In this document: positions 11,957-23,660 of the stretch, piece after piece
Position numbering within the stretch: position 1 is the first letter of the stretch
How the letters are laid out: each line of letters opens with the position of its first letter
Assembly: GCF_018139145.2 (NCBI RefSeq)
Contig: NC_059471.1
Coordinates: 47,251,486-47,315,485, forward strand
DNA length: 64,000 bases
Direction: 5' to 3'
From: Gymnogyps californianus
Lineage: Eukaryota; Chordata; Aves; Accipitriformes; Cathartidae
Notes under the pieces: model-generated
Told to the model about the DNA's origin: nothing
What the model saw: the letters and a program-made list of their open reading frames with translations, nothing else
Database searches by the model: none
Program-made: the position numbers and the translations under genes

Positions 11957-13603
11957 ATTTTCTTAACTGACAGATTATCACGCTTGTGCAGGAAGCTAAT
12001 TCAGAGATTGGCAGTTCCCAGAGTTGCCACAAAGGATTTGAACTCACAGCTTTCCTTTCTCTGATATGTCCTGTATACCCCCTCCCAGTTATTCTGGAAA
12101 TCCATTTCTGTCTTGGAATTTCCCATCTGACTCAGGGCTGCAATCATTTCTATGAAATTTCCAGATCTCAAGGAAAGATATTTGGCAAAGAAGGAGGAAA
12201 CGATGGCCCACCTAACCAGAGAGACTGGAGTTTTGAATAGCCCTGATGCGGCAGTCCACACGAGGGCAGGTTTTGGACATCTCCTGTATGCACTGTTAGC
12301 CTGGAGTGGTTTTCTGGGCATCAGGAGCTACGAATGGAAACCCCATCAAAGTGAGCGATATCTGGAGGTCAGGACTTCACTTTCTGAGTAACAACTGCCA
12401 TAGTAATGAGCTTGTCAGGGGGAGGGCATGGCTGCTGCCTCTTACTCATCTTTTGGCTGAGCTTTCATTTAAAGTGTTGTTGAGGTGTGCTTGGAGCTGA
12501 GTTAAATGTGATCAGTACATGTTCTGAGCCCTCAGAGACCACCTGAAGGGTTCATGTCCTGAGGAAATGGCAGGGCTGCTACTCAGCAGAACAGGGAAAG
12601 GGATGAGGACATGCACTTCAACCAATGTGATGGTATCTCTGGAAGCTAAGCAGTCAAAGATTAAGCTCCTACATAAATTGTGTTCCCATGATGTATCAAT
12701 TTACCTGTGTAGAAAAGTTGGGCACTGTCTTTTGGGTACTCTTTGCACTGAGGCACTTAAGATGCACTTATGGAACATAGGCAGTATTTCTGATCCAGTT
12801 TCAAATCCTGGCAATCCCTGGGTAGTTTTGCCTGAGCTCTGACAAGCCAGCACATGGAGGAACACCCAGGAGGTGGGTTAAACCAGCAGGAATCAAAGCT
12901 TTGCAGCAACACCAGGACCGGCAGTCTCAAACAAAAGGAAGCGGCTGTCAAAACCTTGCCAGTGTTTGAACCAGTCATTGCTTGCTCATATTTAGTTTTC
13001 ATGCAATTATACTACTATTGTGACTGCATCTTGGCATGAGAGAAGTTAATGCAGGTGCTATTAAGCATTTCACGTTTTTCTAAGTCACCAGAGTTATGGA
13101 AACATCCATAACTTAAAAATAAATCACAAAACCTAAGGGTCAAACCTTTGATCTTATTTCTACAGACATGTTAGAGTCTATTAGAAGTGCACCCCCTCAC
13201 CCAATGTATTGTGGATCTGCTGCAGATCTGTAAAAGGCATCACTATGTGGGAAAACTTACTACGTTGATGTCTGAGATGTGTGGGATTGGTCACAGCATG
13301 AGCTTAGACTATCTCAAATTTCCTGATATACCTGGCTCCGTGGGTCTTTTAGACTTTCTTCTATTCTTGTTGCATGATCCTTTCTTGCCCCCACTGCAAT
13401 CTCATGCGGGCAAGGGCTTCTACTAAAAGACTGTTCCCTCATTCAAGATTGGGACAATTCTATATTTCCTGCCCTAAAAGGGCACGTATATTTTATGAAA
13501 ATTCACAAAATATTCAATAGCTCTTAAAATCATCCTTTATTATCTCTGCTGGGCTGGGAAAGTGATTGAACATTGGGGTACATTATAAACATGTAGGGAA
13601 AAG

Positions 13604-13614
13604 GGTTCGAGACC
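13604..13614 (+). other. Isolated Pol III B-box match
   Basis: The 11 bases GGTTCGAGACC fit the tRNA-type internal promoter B-box (GGTTCGANNCC) exactly. The surrounding bases could form most of a T-arm, with one mismatch in the five-pair stem. I could not find a D-arm, anticodon arm or convincing A-box 30-60 bases upstream, so this is not called a tRNA gene. It could be a remnant of a tRNA-derived SINE or chance. Confidence 0.3.
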
Positions 13615-15608
13615 CCTTTAGAGGGCACTTTGCTTTTTATTCTGCCTGCAAGGTACACCTATGTATCTTTGGTTAGAAGCATTAAAAAGAAAAAGCAGAT
13701 GAAAGCAACAGACTTTTTTGTCAAGCTGTGACAGAAATCAAATGCAAATAGAGCTCAGTTCAAGACTGTTTGTTAAGTGTCACGTCGGTGAGTATTAAAT
13801 GCAGCACATGTCGTTTTACAATGAGCATACTGTATATGAATTTTATTGATTTTTTTTCAAAGAGGATACATCGAATAATGTACTCTTCCTTACCACTGCC
13901 AGCTTACAAGTGTGTCTTCATACTTGCATATGCACATTCATTAGGCTCCTAAATGCTGCTGCCTTACTTAGCACATCTTGTTTTGTGGAGGCTGGGATTC
14001 AAGCTGTAGAAAGACCTACACAAATGACTCTCTCCCTCTGAGAAAAGAGGGACAGAGTCATTTAGACTTCCCAGCATGAAGCTGTCAATGAGCAGCTTCT
14101 CAAAATGATTCACAATTAGTGCACTAGGCTTACACTAGGAACAGGTTCTCAACTGTTTTCCTTTCCACAAAGGAGTGAGTCTGGGGCTTCATTTTGCTAT
14201 TAAGAATGTTACAGATGTATAAAAAAATCATCAGAGCTGGTTAACTCTGCTGTACCTATATATGAAGTCTTTGTATTATACTATGTGAAAAACAAATCTG
14301 ATTTCTCCATATTCATTCAAACTACACATTCTTCCAATTAATATTTAGAAAAACTGGCACTGGCGTAAAAATACATATGAAAAGCAACAACAGCAGTGTC
14401 ATACTCATCTCCATGCGCTAGGACAGAGCCATTAATGATTCAGCAATGGGGCCACTGCTCCATGGGAGATGTTATGTATGTCCACTGCATCCACCTACAT
14501 GCAGTTGTATCAGTATTTGAGCTGTATTTGTTTTTGTGTGTGCACCGTCTTTCCATTGCTTGGTGTGGGATCTCTGATTCTGCACCCATCTCCTTACAAC
14601 ACTCAGGTCATCAGAGTGCTTAGAAAAACATTAAAATCTGTGGCAGCTAGACAACTTGACAATCTTATACCTTCTGGACTGTAATGGTTAGTCTTAGATG
14701 TTTAAATGCCAGGCTAAAGCATGTTAAAATTGGCCATATGCCTAAGACATTTAATGCATTTATTGGTGATTTTAAGTATCTTACCTGCAGGCTCAGCAAC
14801 AGACATTCAGGGTCCTTTGGAGGCTGCAAGATACACGGTGCATTTGTAGTCCAGGCTCTTGTCTCCTGACATGTCTCACCTCCAGGGGCACAGCAATGTT
14901 ACACATGAGCCAAAACAGAGGCCAGGAATTTGGATAATGCCCTGAAATGCTGGCTACCAAAAGGCTCATGCTGAGAAAACTCTTCCTCACATATTGAGTA
15001 CTCTGAAGGTCTAGATTTCTGCTGGAAATTTGCCACTTCTCCCCTCATCCCACACACAGATATTACGGCTTCTTCTTAATCCATTTAATCACTGTTTATG
15101 ATCTTAAAGAAAGGAGGTGGAAATAGTGTTTTATACATACTGTTCTTCTACATCCATGTAATCTTAAAGTCCCCAAGCTCTACATATCTTTTGTTTAAGG
15201 AAAAGTGGGTTACTTAAGCATTATGTAAGTGATAGCTAAAAGAACAAGTTTCTGTGGTATCTTCTTAATGAAAGCAAAACTAATGTTAGGTTAACCAGCC
15301 TGCGGTCTGAAAAGGGTGCAGAAGTGAAGGATTCAGCTCCTGGAGTCATGTGATGGTGCCAAGTTTGTCTATTTATCTGTTCACTATCCATCTATCCCAT
15401 CTATATTTTAGAGAAAACTGATAGTCCATTAGACAGCAGTTCCTTCCGCCTTGTAGATATTTCCTCCCTTCCAAGAAAGAAGGCAAACAGCAGTTTCTTC
15501 TGTAATGTAATAGAAAACGTACGGGATGGTAGCCATTTAAAGGTCACTATTTCTCTGAGCTAGGGAGTAGTAGGCTGCATAACCCATAACTTTTGGAAGG
15601 AAAAGATT

Positions 15609-15623
15609 AAAAAAAAAAAAAAA
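15609..15623. repeat. A15 homopolymer
   Basis: Fifteen consecutive A residues lie in AT-rich DNA. No retroposon body was recognised upstream on the plus strand, so it is listed only as a simple repeat. Confidence 0.9.
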
Positions 15624-17439
15624 GCATTAACCCTGTGAAAGTTATTTCCATTTAACTGAGTTCCTAGTAAACCTATGTCAATTAAACTTACTGTGCTGTT
15701 TCTTACTGGTACTTTTATTGGGCTTTTAACAGTCATTTTCAAATAGTTATTTGGTTTTATCATAAAGTTAAAGTGACAATTGTCTTTGGAAATTATATTT
15801 TAAGACAGTCAGATATATTTATAATGCCAGATAACATGATTTGATACAAATGCCTATGCCATTTACATACAGCTTTCATTCAAGTCTCATGTTTTGAGGA
15901 AACAAATAAAAAAATCATGCCCAGAATGCTGACAAAAAAAGTTCTTTTGTATGAAAAGCAATAACCAGCTCTATTTACTCAAATAAGGAGCAGTATTTCA
16001 TATAAATGCATTTTTTCTTCTTCCTCTTTCTCTCTACTGACACTCCTCTCAGAGGAATTTTTTTGATCCCTCCTGCACCTTCTCTGTCCTTTGCAGTCAT
16101 GCCTCTTCACTGTTTCTCTTTACATTTCCTCCAAAACATTTTTTTTCCAATTTGCCTCCTTTAGGGTGTGCTGTTACATTTCTGTTCTTTTGCTTCTTTT
16201 TCACCTCTTTTGTGATTTTCTTCCAGAGCCTTTTTTACTCATCCCAAAGCTTAATTCTTGTGATCTGACACGTTTCTCAAATCTTTCTTGCATTGTTTGC
16301 CTTACATCTTCTTGTAGTTCTTCCCTATAGACCAAGCTCATTCTTATATGTTCTCAGTAATGTGGCCTGACTGCAAAGAAAAGGAGTGCTTTGGAGGCTA
16401 TGTTAAGGAAATGCAGGTATTGTATCATAACTAGATTTTTTTTTAAGCAATTGCAGGTCAAAAGCAGCATTTAGGGCAATAGTGGAGAGTAGAAGGCCCA
16501 TGCTCAGCAGAACCTGTAACGTATTTAAGAAGACTGAACTGAAACATTGAGGAGGGCTATTTAACACGTTTGTGAGTGATGGCAAGGGGTCTGCATGTGT
16601 GTTCTTCTCTTTGTATCCAGATATTTTAGTGACTTCACACAGATATTTTCTCAAAAATATTCTTAGAGCCTAAGATTAAAAGTTAACATTTTATTTTATC
16701 CACAAACCACCAGAAGGCATGATGACTTAATATTGATTTTCTAAGTTAATATAATTCATGAAATAATCTTTTAATCTGTAAGAAGAATACATTTTTGTCA
16801 GTGTTTTTGTCTTCAGTTGTTGATAAGAACTATGTTAAACCAGGGAATCGTTAATCCTGACTTTTGCTAGTATGTGTCCTAAAGACATTTGACTCTGCAG
16901 ATAATTTACAGGAAATAATATGGTTACTGTAAAAGTCCCACTTAAAAGAAGAAAATTACTCTAATAGCACATTGTAGTCTTCCTTAGAGAGTGATTGGAC
17001 AATATTTCCATTGTGCATATAGGACTGCATCAACAGTCTAAATGTACAGCGACAAAAATTGACAATGAAACTTGGCTAACAAGTGTTCTAGTACTTGAGG
17101 GAATTAACTTCCCAGTGTGCCACAGCTGACATTTCAAGTCCAGAGTATGTCACAAAAAAGTATATCCCATTTCCCAGACTTAATAATCATATGACTTTTA
17201 AGATTGTCCAATGATGTCCAAGACTTCTGCATGAAGCTAGCAAGTATGACACCAGACCTGCTGGAGACCCTTGATCTTCCACAATCCCACATCTATCCCA
17301 GACTGTTGAAGACAGACCAACAGTGAGATATGGGTCAAGATTCAGGCATCTAAATTTAGATCTGCATGTAGCTCTCAGCATGCAAGCCACATTTCACTCC
17401 ATTGTAGTCAGTAATGATCTCAAATTAGACGCAGTTGTC

Positions 17440-17685
17440 CCCACACAGGCAACTAGTGTCATTTTAAATGCCATAGGGCATCTCAGTTGATCTCCAGCTG
17501 CTACTCAAGAAAGCTAAGGATCTCTTGTAGGTCCTATCTGACAGCTGTCAGACCAACAGGGCATCTAGAACTCCTTAACGTGTCTCCAGTGGCACTAGAT
17601 GGAGTCAGTGTAGGCTGGCAAGTTGTTTAGTTCAGACACCTACCTCCAGTCTCTCCAGAAACTACTGTATCTAACATTAATCTGA
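17440..17685 (+). repeat. Unnamed dispersed repeat, copy A
   Basis: This stretch aligns by eye with 44940-45225 in the same orientation. Shared blocks come in the same order: ACAGG..CTAG, TCATTT, ATGC, GCATCTC, a TAGG.CCTAT-like block, CAGGGCATCTAGAACTCC against CAGGGTGCCCTAGAAAGTC, and GTGGCA. The two copies are roughly 70 percent alike in the best 45 bases and weaker beyond. The phrases TTGTTTAGTTCAGACACCTA and following resemble dispersed avian repeats, possibly an LTR. I cannot name a family and see no coding potential. The orientation is arbitrary. Confidence 0.45.
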
Positions 17686-20600
17686 GCACATGAACACAAA
17701 GCAAAAATAGCTTGTGCTCTAAAGAAAGGTTGTCTAAGCAAACATAGCAAGCAAAAGTGGGAGACAGGAATAGTTGCTCTGTTCTCAGCAAAGGAGGAGT
17801 AGAGGGGAATCAGCAGACAACCAAGTGACGTGACTTGTCGAGTTTCACAGAGGCAGTGCTTGGCAGAGGGAATTTACTGCAGAGACTTTTCTGCCAGACC
17901 TCATCTAGGTCTCCTGCTGTGGCTGAAGACATTAGACAAAATTGATAGGAATTTGATGTGAAGCAGCCAGAAGGCCTACATGCTTTTTTCTTTCCAAGCA
18001 CTACTTCTGTTGAACACCATAGGAGTTTTGCCATTGCTCTCTGTGACTTCGAGCAAGTTCCGGGAGGCTCCTCAAGAATTTCCACAGGTATTTAGAAAAA
18101 TTTTTTTGCTCAGATAAAGCAAATAATGGTCTGATCTCCTTCCTGCAGTCAGAAACCTTTGAATAGAGGCAGAGGAGCATCTGTCAATGTGCATGACCTG
18201 TGCAACCCCCTAGTTGTCCTACTTGATTTGTGGACTTCCTATGGCTGCAGCCCTTATGCGTGATGTAACATACAATATGCTGCTCAGTCCAAGTCTCCTT
18301 TCTAATTACTTCAGATTAGAGATACTCTTGGTCAGACATGGGGAGGATTGCCCTGTCTTGCCTGAATGTCACAAACCGATGGTTGCTCTTAACTGTGGCA
18401 GGACAGAAAGATGCTGTTGGTAAATCTGGGGGAAGCTCTTGAGTGTGCTCCTAGAAATGCCAGAGGACCACAAGTGTATTAAGATGAAGCTCTATTTTCT
18501 GGCTACATGCTGTCATCTGAGGTCTCTTTTCTATTTCTGCCTATAAGGTCTCCCTGTCACAGGTATCTTTCAAAAGGTCTTTGTCGAACACTACAGTGTG
18601 GCTTTGCACTGTGAGCTTGACTAAAATGTTACAACTACTTTTATAGTCGTTAGAGAAAGCAAGGAGTGTGTTCAGACTAAAAGCTAGGGTGGGGCTTCTA
18701 GGGATTAGAGGGACAATTCAAGAATCACGATCTTTTGGGACTCTTTCTGTTGCTAAAATTGAAATCAACTACATATCAGTGCACAATGGTAAGGGAGTGA
18801 TCATCACTAAATTCACATTGGCCATCTGAACAGACACTAGACAATAACTTCAATAACCTCCGAGCTAAGGTGAAGTGATACCTTAAAGCTAAATGGTGTC
18901 ACCACATCTCTGACGAATCCCATCCTGGATAATCTAGCATGTTGAGTCAGCATCCTTTCATGCTTTAAACATCTAAAGGTTATAGATTTAACAATTCAGA
19001 TTTACAGCAACAGTAAGCATCCAAGGTCCTGAGAGGTTATGAACTTTCTAAAAATGTGCTCAGTGAAGACATGGGACATCATAACAACTCAAAGCAGAAG
19101 CTGGGAGAGACCAGTGGAGCTGCTTTATATTTTTACTGAAGTAGTGCGTGTGCAGCAATCTTCTATTGAATACAGCCTTCATGAAAGTAAAGCCTGACAC
19201 AATCAGGGCTATTTGTTACAAAACCATAGTTCATGATCACCATAGTACATATGCTATATACTTACATAGAATTGTATTCATGCAACTTACCTTGCTTGCA
19301 GGAAAAAAGTAATAATATATATATAATCAGTAAAGGTATTGCAATAATTAAGGGGAGAAAGAACTTCAATGGAAACATGCTATTTAAAAAAGATGTGCCT
19401 AGGAAAGGAAAATAATAATTTGCTCTCTTTTGTGTATTAATGGCAGGAGTCTTAAACACAGCAGATGTTCAATGTACAGCTATCAATGCAGTAAGCAATT
19501 TTAAGAAGCTAATATTGGGTCACTTCCTGTTATTGTACTCATAACCAGTCAAAACTTTGCTCATCAAATAACCTGATCAACTGTCTACAAATAAAGGGCC
19601 ACCAGTTGTGAATGAAGTTTGGAGAATTCAGGCCTACTGCTTTTGTTTCACTTTTTTGAAGATTTTCTCATTATACCTGTATTTTATGATTTCAAAGACA
19701 AATATTAACTTGTGTGTTCGGAGTAAAAAAGTTCTTCAAGACACATTGCTCTTAGAGGTGAAGGGATAGTTAAATCTGCAGCTGAAAATCATCTAGAGCT
19801 CGAACTATAGAAACAGGACTTATAGAGTATATATACAGTCAAGGCAGCTGGTAGTCTATGGAGTAAAAAATACTTTGGCTTCTTAAAATAATTACATAGA
19901 ATTTAAATAGGGTTGATAGCTAAAGATCTGTTTTGTACAGTACTGTAGAGAGTAGCAGTTCTTTTTTGTGAGGTGCTGAAACTAGAGTATGTTTTTTATT
20001 AGATCAGACTCTAAGAAAGAGTTACGCCAGCTGTATGAGACAAAAGGGCACCAGCCTGTATTTGGAGCATCTTCTGGGTGTAAAATCCTCATGTCAACAG
20101 TAAGGCTGGCAAGATATATCTTTCAGGTGAATGATTCACTGATGCTTGTCTTCAATGGCAACCAGCAGAAATAATGTAACTCCAAGATGCCATTTTCTGT
20201 GGTGAAACAACTTTCCCAGATGTTTTTCACAGAGCTGTACAGAACTTCACTTTGACAAAGGACATAGTTTTCACTGTTGATGCAAAATGTCCTTTCTTTC
20301 ATTTTATAGTCTTAAAAATAATTTTTTAAATTAAAATTGAACCACATTTAGGCCTGGATTTTCTAAAGAGATTCTGAAAACCTCTCTTTGAAAACAATAT
20401 AAATAATAGGAATTTCTGACTACTGAATACATACCATTTTTCCACTGACCAATCTGCCTAGAAAACAATTGTTGTTGTTGCTGTTGTTATAATTTTAAGG
20501 TTAGTATAGAAATAATGTAGTTCCTCAGAACTACACCAACTTTTAGGCTGGACCAGATTCCTCCATCCTGATTCATTTTTATTAGTTGCTCTGTAAATTG

Positions 20601-23439
20601 TCTTATTTACATTACTACTGTCACACTGTGTGAATAAGCCATCAAAAAACCCATTAAAAGGATGAACCTATGTTTCAGATGCACAGTTCACTTTCATTCA
20701 TAGTTTTATTTACATATTAACAAGTTATTTTTAAATGTTGGCATTCTACCCATCAATTAATTTCCAGAAACCACAGCCACATTCACATACTCATAATAGT
20801 TTATATGATAGCAAAATAATCTGGGAAATTTACTTGACACTCAGTTTTTAAGCTCCGTACTCAAGAAATAAGACTCTGAAGAAGGGCCACTCTTCTAAGC
20901 ATTTTTGTCACCCAGATATGCAGTAATCTACATGGAAAAATATTTTCTGAGAAATCAAATAACATCAAAACTAAAAGTAATAAAGCAATTAAAATTAGGG
21001 CCAATTAAGATTTATGCGAGTGGCATAGGAATTCTAGCCTGTCATTATCAAGCAAAATAGCCTATTAGGATGGGTTTTTTCCAATATGATCTATTTGAAA
21101 CTCTATATTGTCAAAATCAGCCAGGGTAATGGCAGTATGATGTACTGTGCCATTTCAAATATATTTTGGCACTAGCCTGAAAGTAATGACCAGACAAATA
21201 AATTCCTTGGAATTGACGAAGGCATCACAATTTCTATTTTGGTAGCTTTAAATACATGTAAAATTCTTTAAAATTTCTAAATTTCGTAAGTTATTCTCAA
21301 GAATTCTAGTCAATAAAGATACATTAAAAGTAGAAGATTACTGAGACTGCAAATACCATTTTGCTTTTTAAAAAAATACTCTGTATTTTAATTTTGATAT
21401 AAAAAGAAATCATCGTTACAGGAAAAAAATTACAAATATGGACTTACCAGTTCTGTTAGTCACTATAGTCACATAATCCTTTCTTTTTTAACCTAAATAG
21501 CTTTAAACTACATCTTTTGTTTCTAGGGCATCTCTGTTCCATGTATTAAATTACCCATACATGAAAAAGTCAATTTGTAAATGTGTGTTCTTATAAATAA
21601 CCAGCAAAACTAAAATTGTTATGATTGATTTGAAATAATTGATTACAGTATGACAGCTTTCTTTTTCTTAATTATAAAATGCAATTACATTTTTGTGCTT
21701 TCATACCTGAACATTACAAAAGCTGAGAGAACTATTTCTGTTCTACTTCTGATTAGATCAGCAATGCCACTTCTTCAGGTCTTATCAGATTGGTTTTGAT
21801 AATAATTACTTGGGAAGTGTTTGATCTCAATGATGAATACTTGATTAGTTTTTCATGAAATCAGTCAACCACACCACTCAACACTACTCATGTGAGACCT
21901 TGTTGATTTAGCTGTTCGAAAGAATGCATTCTTTTTCACTGCAGTTATGGGATGTCAGTCTTTGGGGAAAAGAGGGTGGAAAAAGGGCAAGTTTATGGGT
22001 AATGATATTGCAGCAGCAGATATTTAAGGTTTGCTAATTCTCTTCTCAATTATGTTCATTCCCTGCTTCGTCACGCTGCCTGCTACATGGTGACAGAATC
22101 AATCTTAGCAGTGGAATAAATTTTTCCTTTTTCAAAAAAAGGTTTCATGACACTATTGTCATCTTTGAAACCCTTGGAGGGTTTTGCCCTGATGAATAAT
22201 ATTTATATGTGGAATGTTTATGTGATTTTCACGGAGTGATAACCCCGCTACCACCTAACTTTGATGCATTGAGATTGCTGCTTTTCCCTACTAAAGTACT
22301 TTTACACACCACCTCCTACAAATTGACTTAAGAGTTAGAAATAGAAGATTCAACAAAACTTCAACTCTCCATGGAAAAACGGGTCTTACAGAGAAATGTA
22401 TACATTGGGCACAATCTGCTTTAATTATTTAAACAGGAGCTTTTGCTGAATAAGAGTTCGAGGCATTTTTCCCTCATCTTTTTTCTTTTGCTTTGTGCAG
22501 TTAGAATCAGTTATCCAAAGCTGACCATATATCCATGTTTTAAAATGACTGGTTTTTTAACCAAGCTTTGTTTTAAGGATTGGTCTGCAGACCTATACTC
22601 ACTGATGTCAATAGCATTGTCTGCATAAGTAAAAATTGCTCACATAACGAGACACTCAATGGATTAGTCTCCAAGTTATAGGGAAAAAAATCCTATAGCT
22701 CAGGTACTTATGATTAAGTATCTGCACAAGAAGAGATTTTCAGGACAATGTCCTTGCTTGTCAGTCATAAAATAGAAAGGCAGACCCTTTTATCAAAAGA
22801 GGAATTAATGCCGCGCTAATTAAGAGAAGGGAAGAAAAATTCCAAGGAGGCAATATTTTCTCTAATATTTTTCTTTTTAAAGTTGCTAATAGAATTATGA
22901 CAGTTTTAACAATCAGAAAATACAATGCATTCCAAATGTTTCCTTTGTTAATTATAAGATCTCTGGAAATTGCCTAGATCTTTAAAACTTAATGTTTCAC
23001 TAATAAGCTTAGATCCCTTTAGGTTGTTGTTTTGGGGTTTTGTTTTTAATATCAACTGTTATTTTGTTGGCAATACATTTCTCTTTGAACATCCAATTTA
23101 GGCAGGCTCTTCTCTCAGAGACTTAGACTGCTTAAAAAGAAAATAATGTTCCAGGACTATAATTATTTTGGTTATTGTGTCATCATGTTAATGTTGTACT
23201 GGAAGAAATGTTCATCTGAATGTTTCATTGTTTTGATATAAGTCTAAAAAGAAAGGGAAAGCAGTCAGGCTGCTGGGTGGAAAAATGGAACATCTCTCTT
23301 TAAATGGTGAAGAGCAGTTTGAATGCAGTTACCTCCAAATATAACATGAATTCAGCAATTTTTAGTTAACTGTTGTTCACTGTCAAAGTACCTGTCATCC
23401 TAAGATATCATCTTTATGTAATAGTTGTTGGCCAGCATT
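17686..23439. other. Gene-free AT-rich interval
   Basis: No gene was recognised. 17690-18660 is closer to average composition and gives minus-strand open frames up to 91 codons without known domains. 19312-19326 is a short TA repeat and 20469-20489 an interrupted (GTT)n array. 22795-22830 holds two homeodomain-type words flanking a CpG-containing core. The rest appears to be unique, very AT-rich sequence. Confidence 0.55.
20469..20489. repeat. (GTT)n microsatellite
   Basis: Five GTT-like units are followed by a CTG interruption and two more GTT units. The array is short and imperfect. Confidence 0.85.
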
Positions 23440-23660
23440 TCTGAAGAACTCAGCTCCCAGTTAGAAGCCGAAATGAGCAGAAAGATTTTCGTAGACGCTT
23501 ATTACTCTGCAGCTCCCATTGAAAACAAAGGAAGCTCCTAGGTGCCAGCTCCTTTGAAAGTCTGTCTTCTTTGTTATGCCTTTTAGGAGGAACTGCAGTT
23601 GAGGTTTTCAAAGGAACCTAAAGGATTTAGGTGTCCAGTTCCCATTCAGGGGCTACAGAA
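23440..23660. repeat. Possible ancient palindromic MITE-like repeat
   Basis: The sequence contains the phrase family CAGCTCCCATTGAAAA, AGGAAGCTCCTAGGTGCC, CTCCTTTGAAAG, then TTTCAAAGGAACCTAAAGG, ATTTAGGTGTCCAGTTCCC. These phrases are characteristic of an old dispersed amniote repeat whose halves are inverted copies of each other. A perfect 10-base inverted pair is visible: TCCTTTGAAA at 23550-23559 and TTTCAAAGGA at 23606-23615. AGGTGCC and GGTGTCC near the outer parts fit the same symmetry. No transposase remains. I cannot name the family reliably. Confidence 0.45.

Larger units (their letters stand above)
11957..17439. other. Gene-free interval
   Basis: No gene was recognised. Several short overlapping open frames between 12000 and 13040 lie in slightly more GC-rich DNA but match no family I know and lie on both strands. 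13604-13614 holds an isolated match to the RNA polymerase III B-box. 15609-15623 is a 15-base A run. 16010-16330 is pyrimidine-rich on the plus strand without a recognisable motif. Nothing else was identified. Confidence 0.55.

Noticed and set aside
12001..12391. Overlapping plus and minus frames of 79-106 codons
   Set aside because: Frames on both strands with no shared family similarity are typical of chance in slightly GC-richer DNA.
12786..12840. MIR-like phrase GTTTCAAATCCTGGCA followed by TGGGTAGTTTTGCC
   Set aside because: The similarity to a SINE core is limited to about 15 bases plus scattered words. No A-box or tail was found, so it is not reported as an element.
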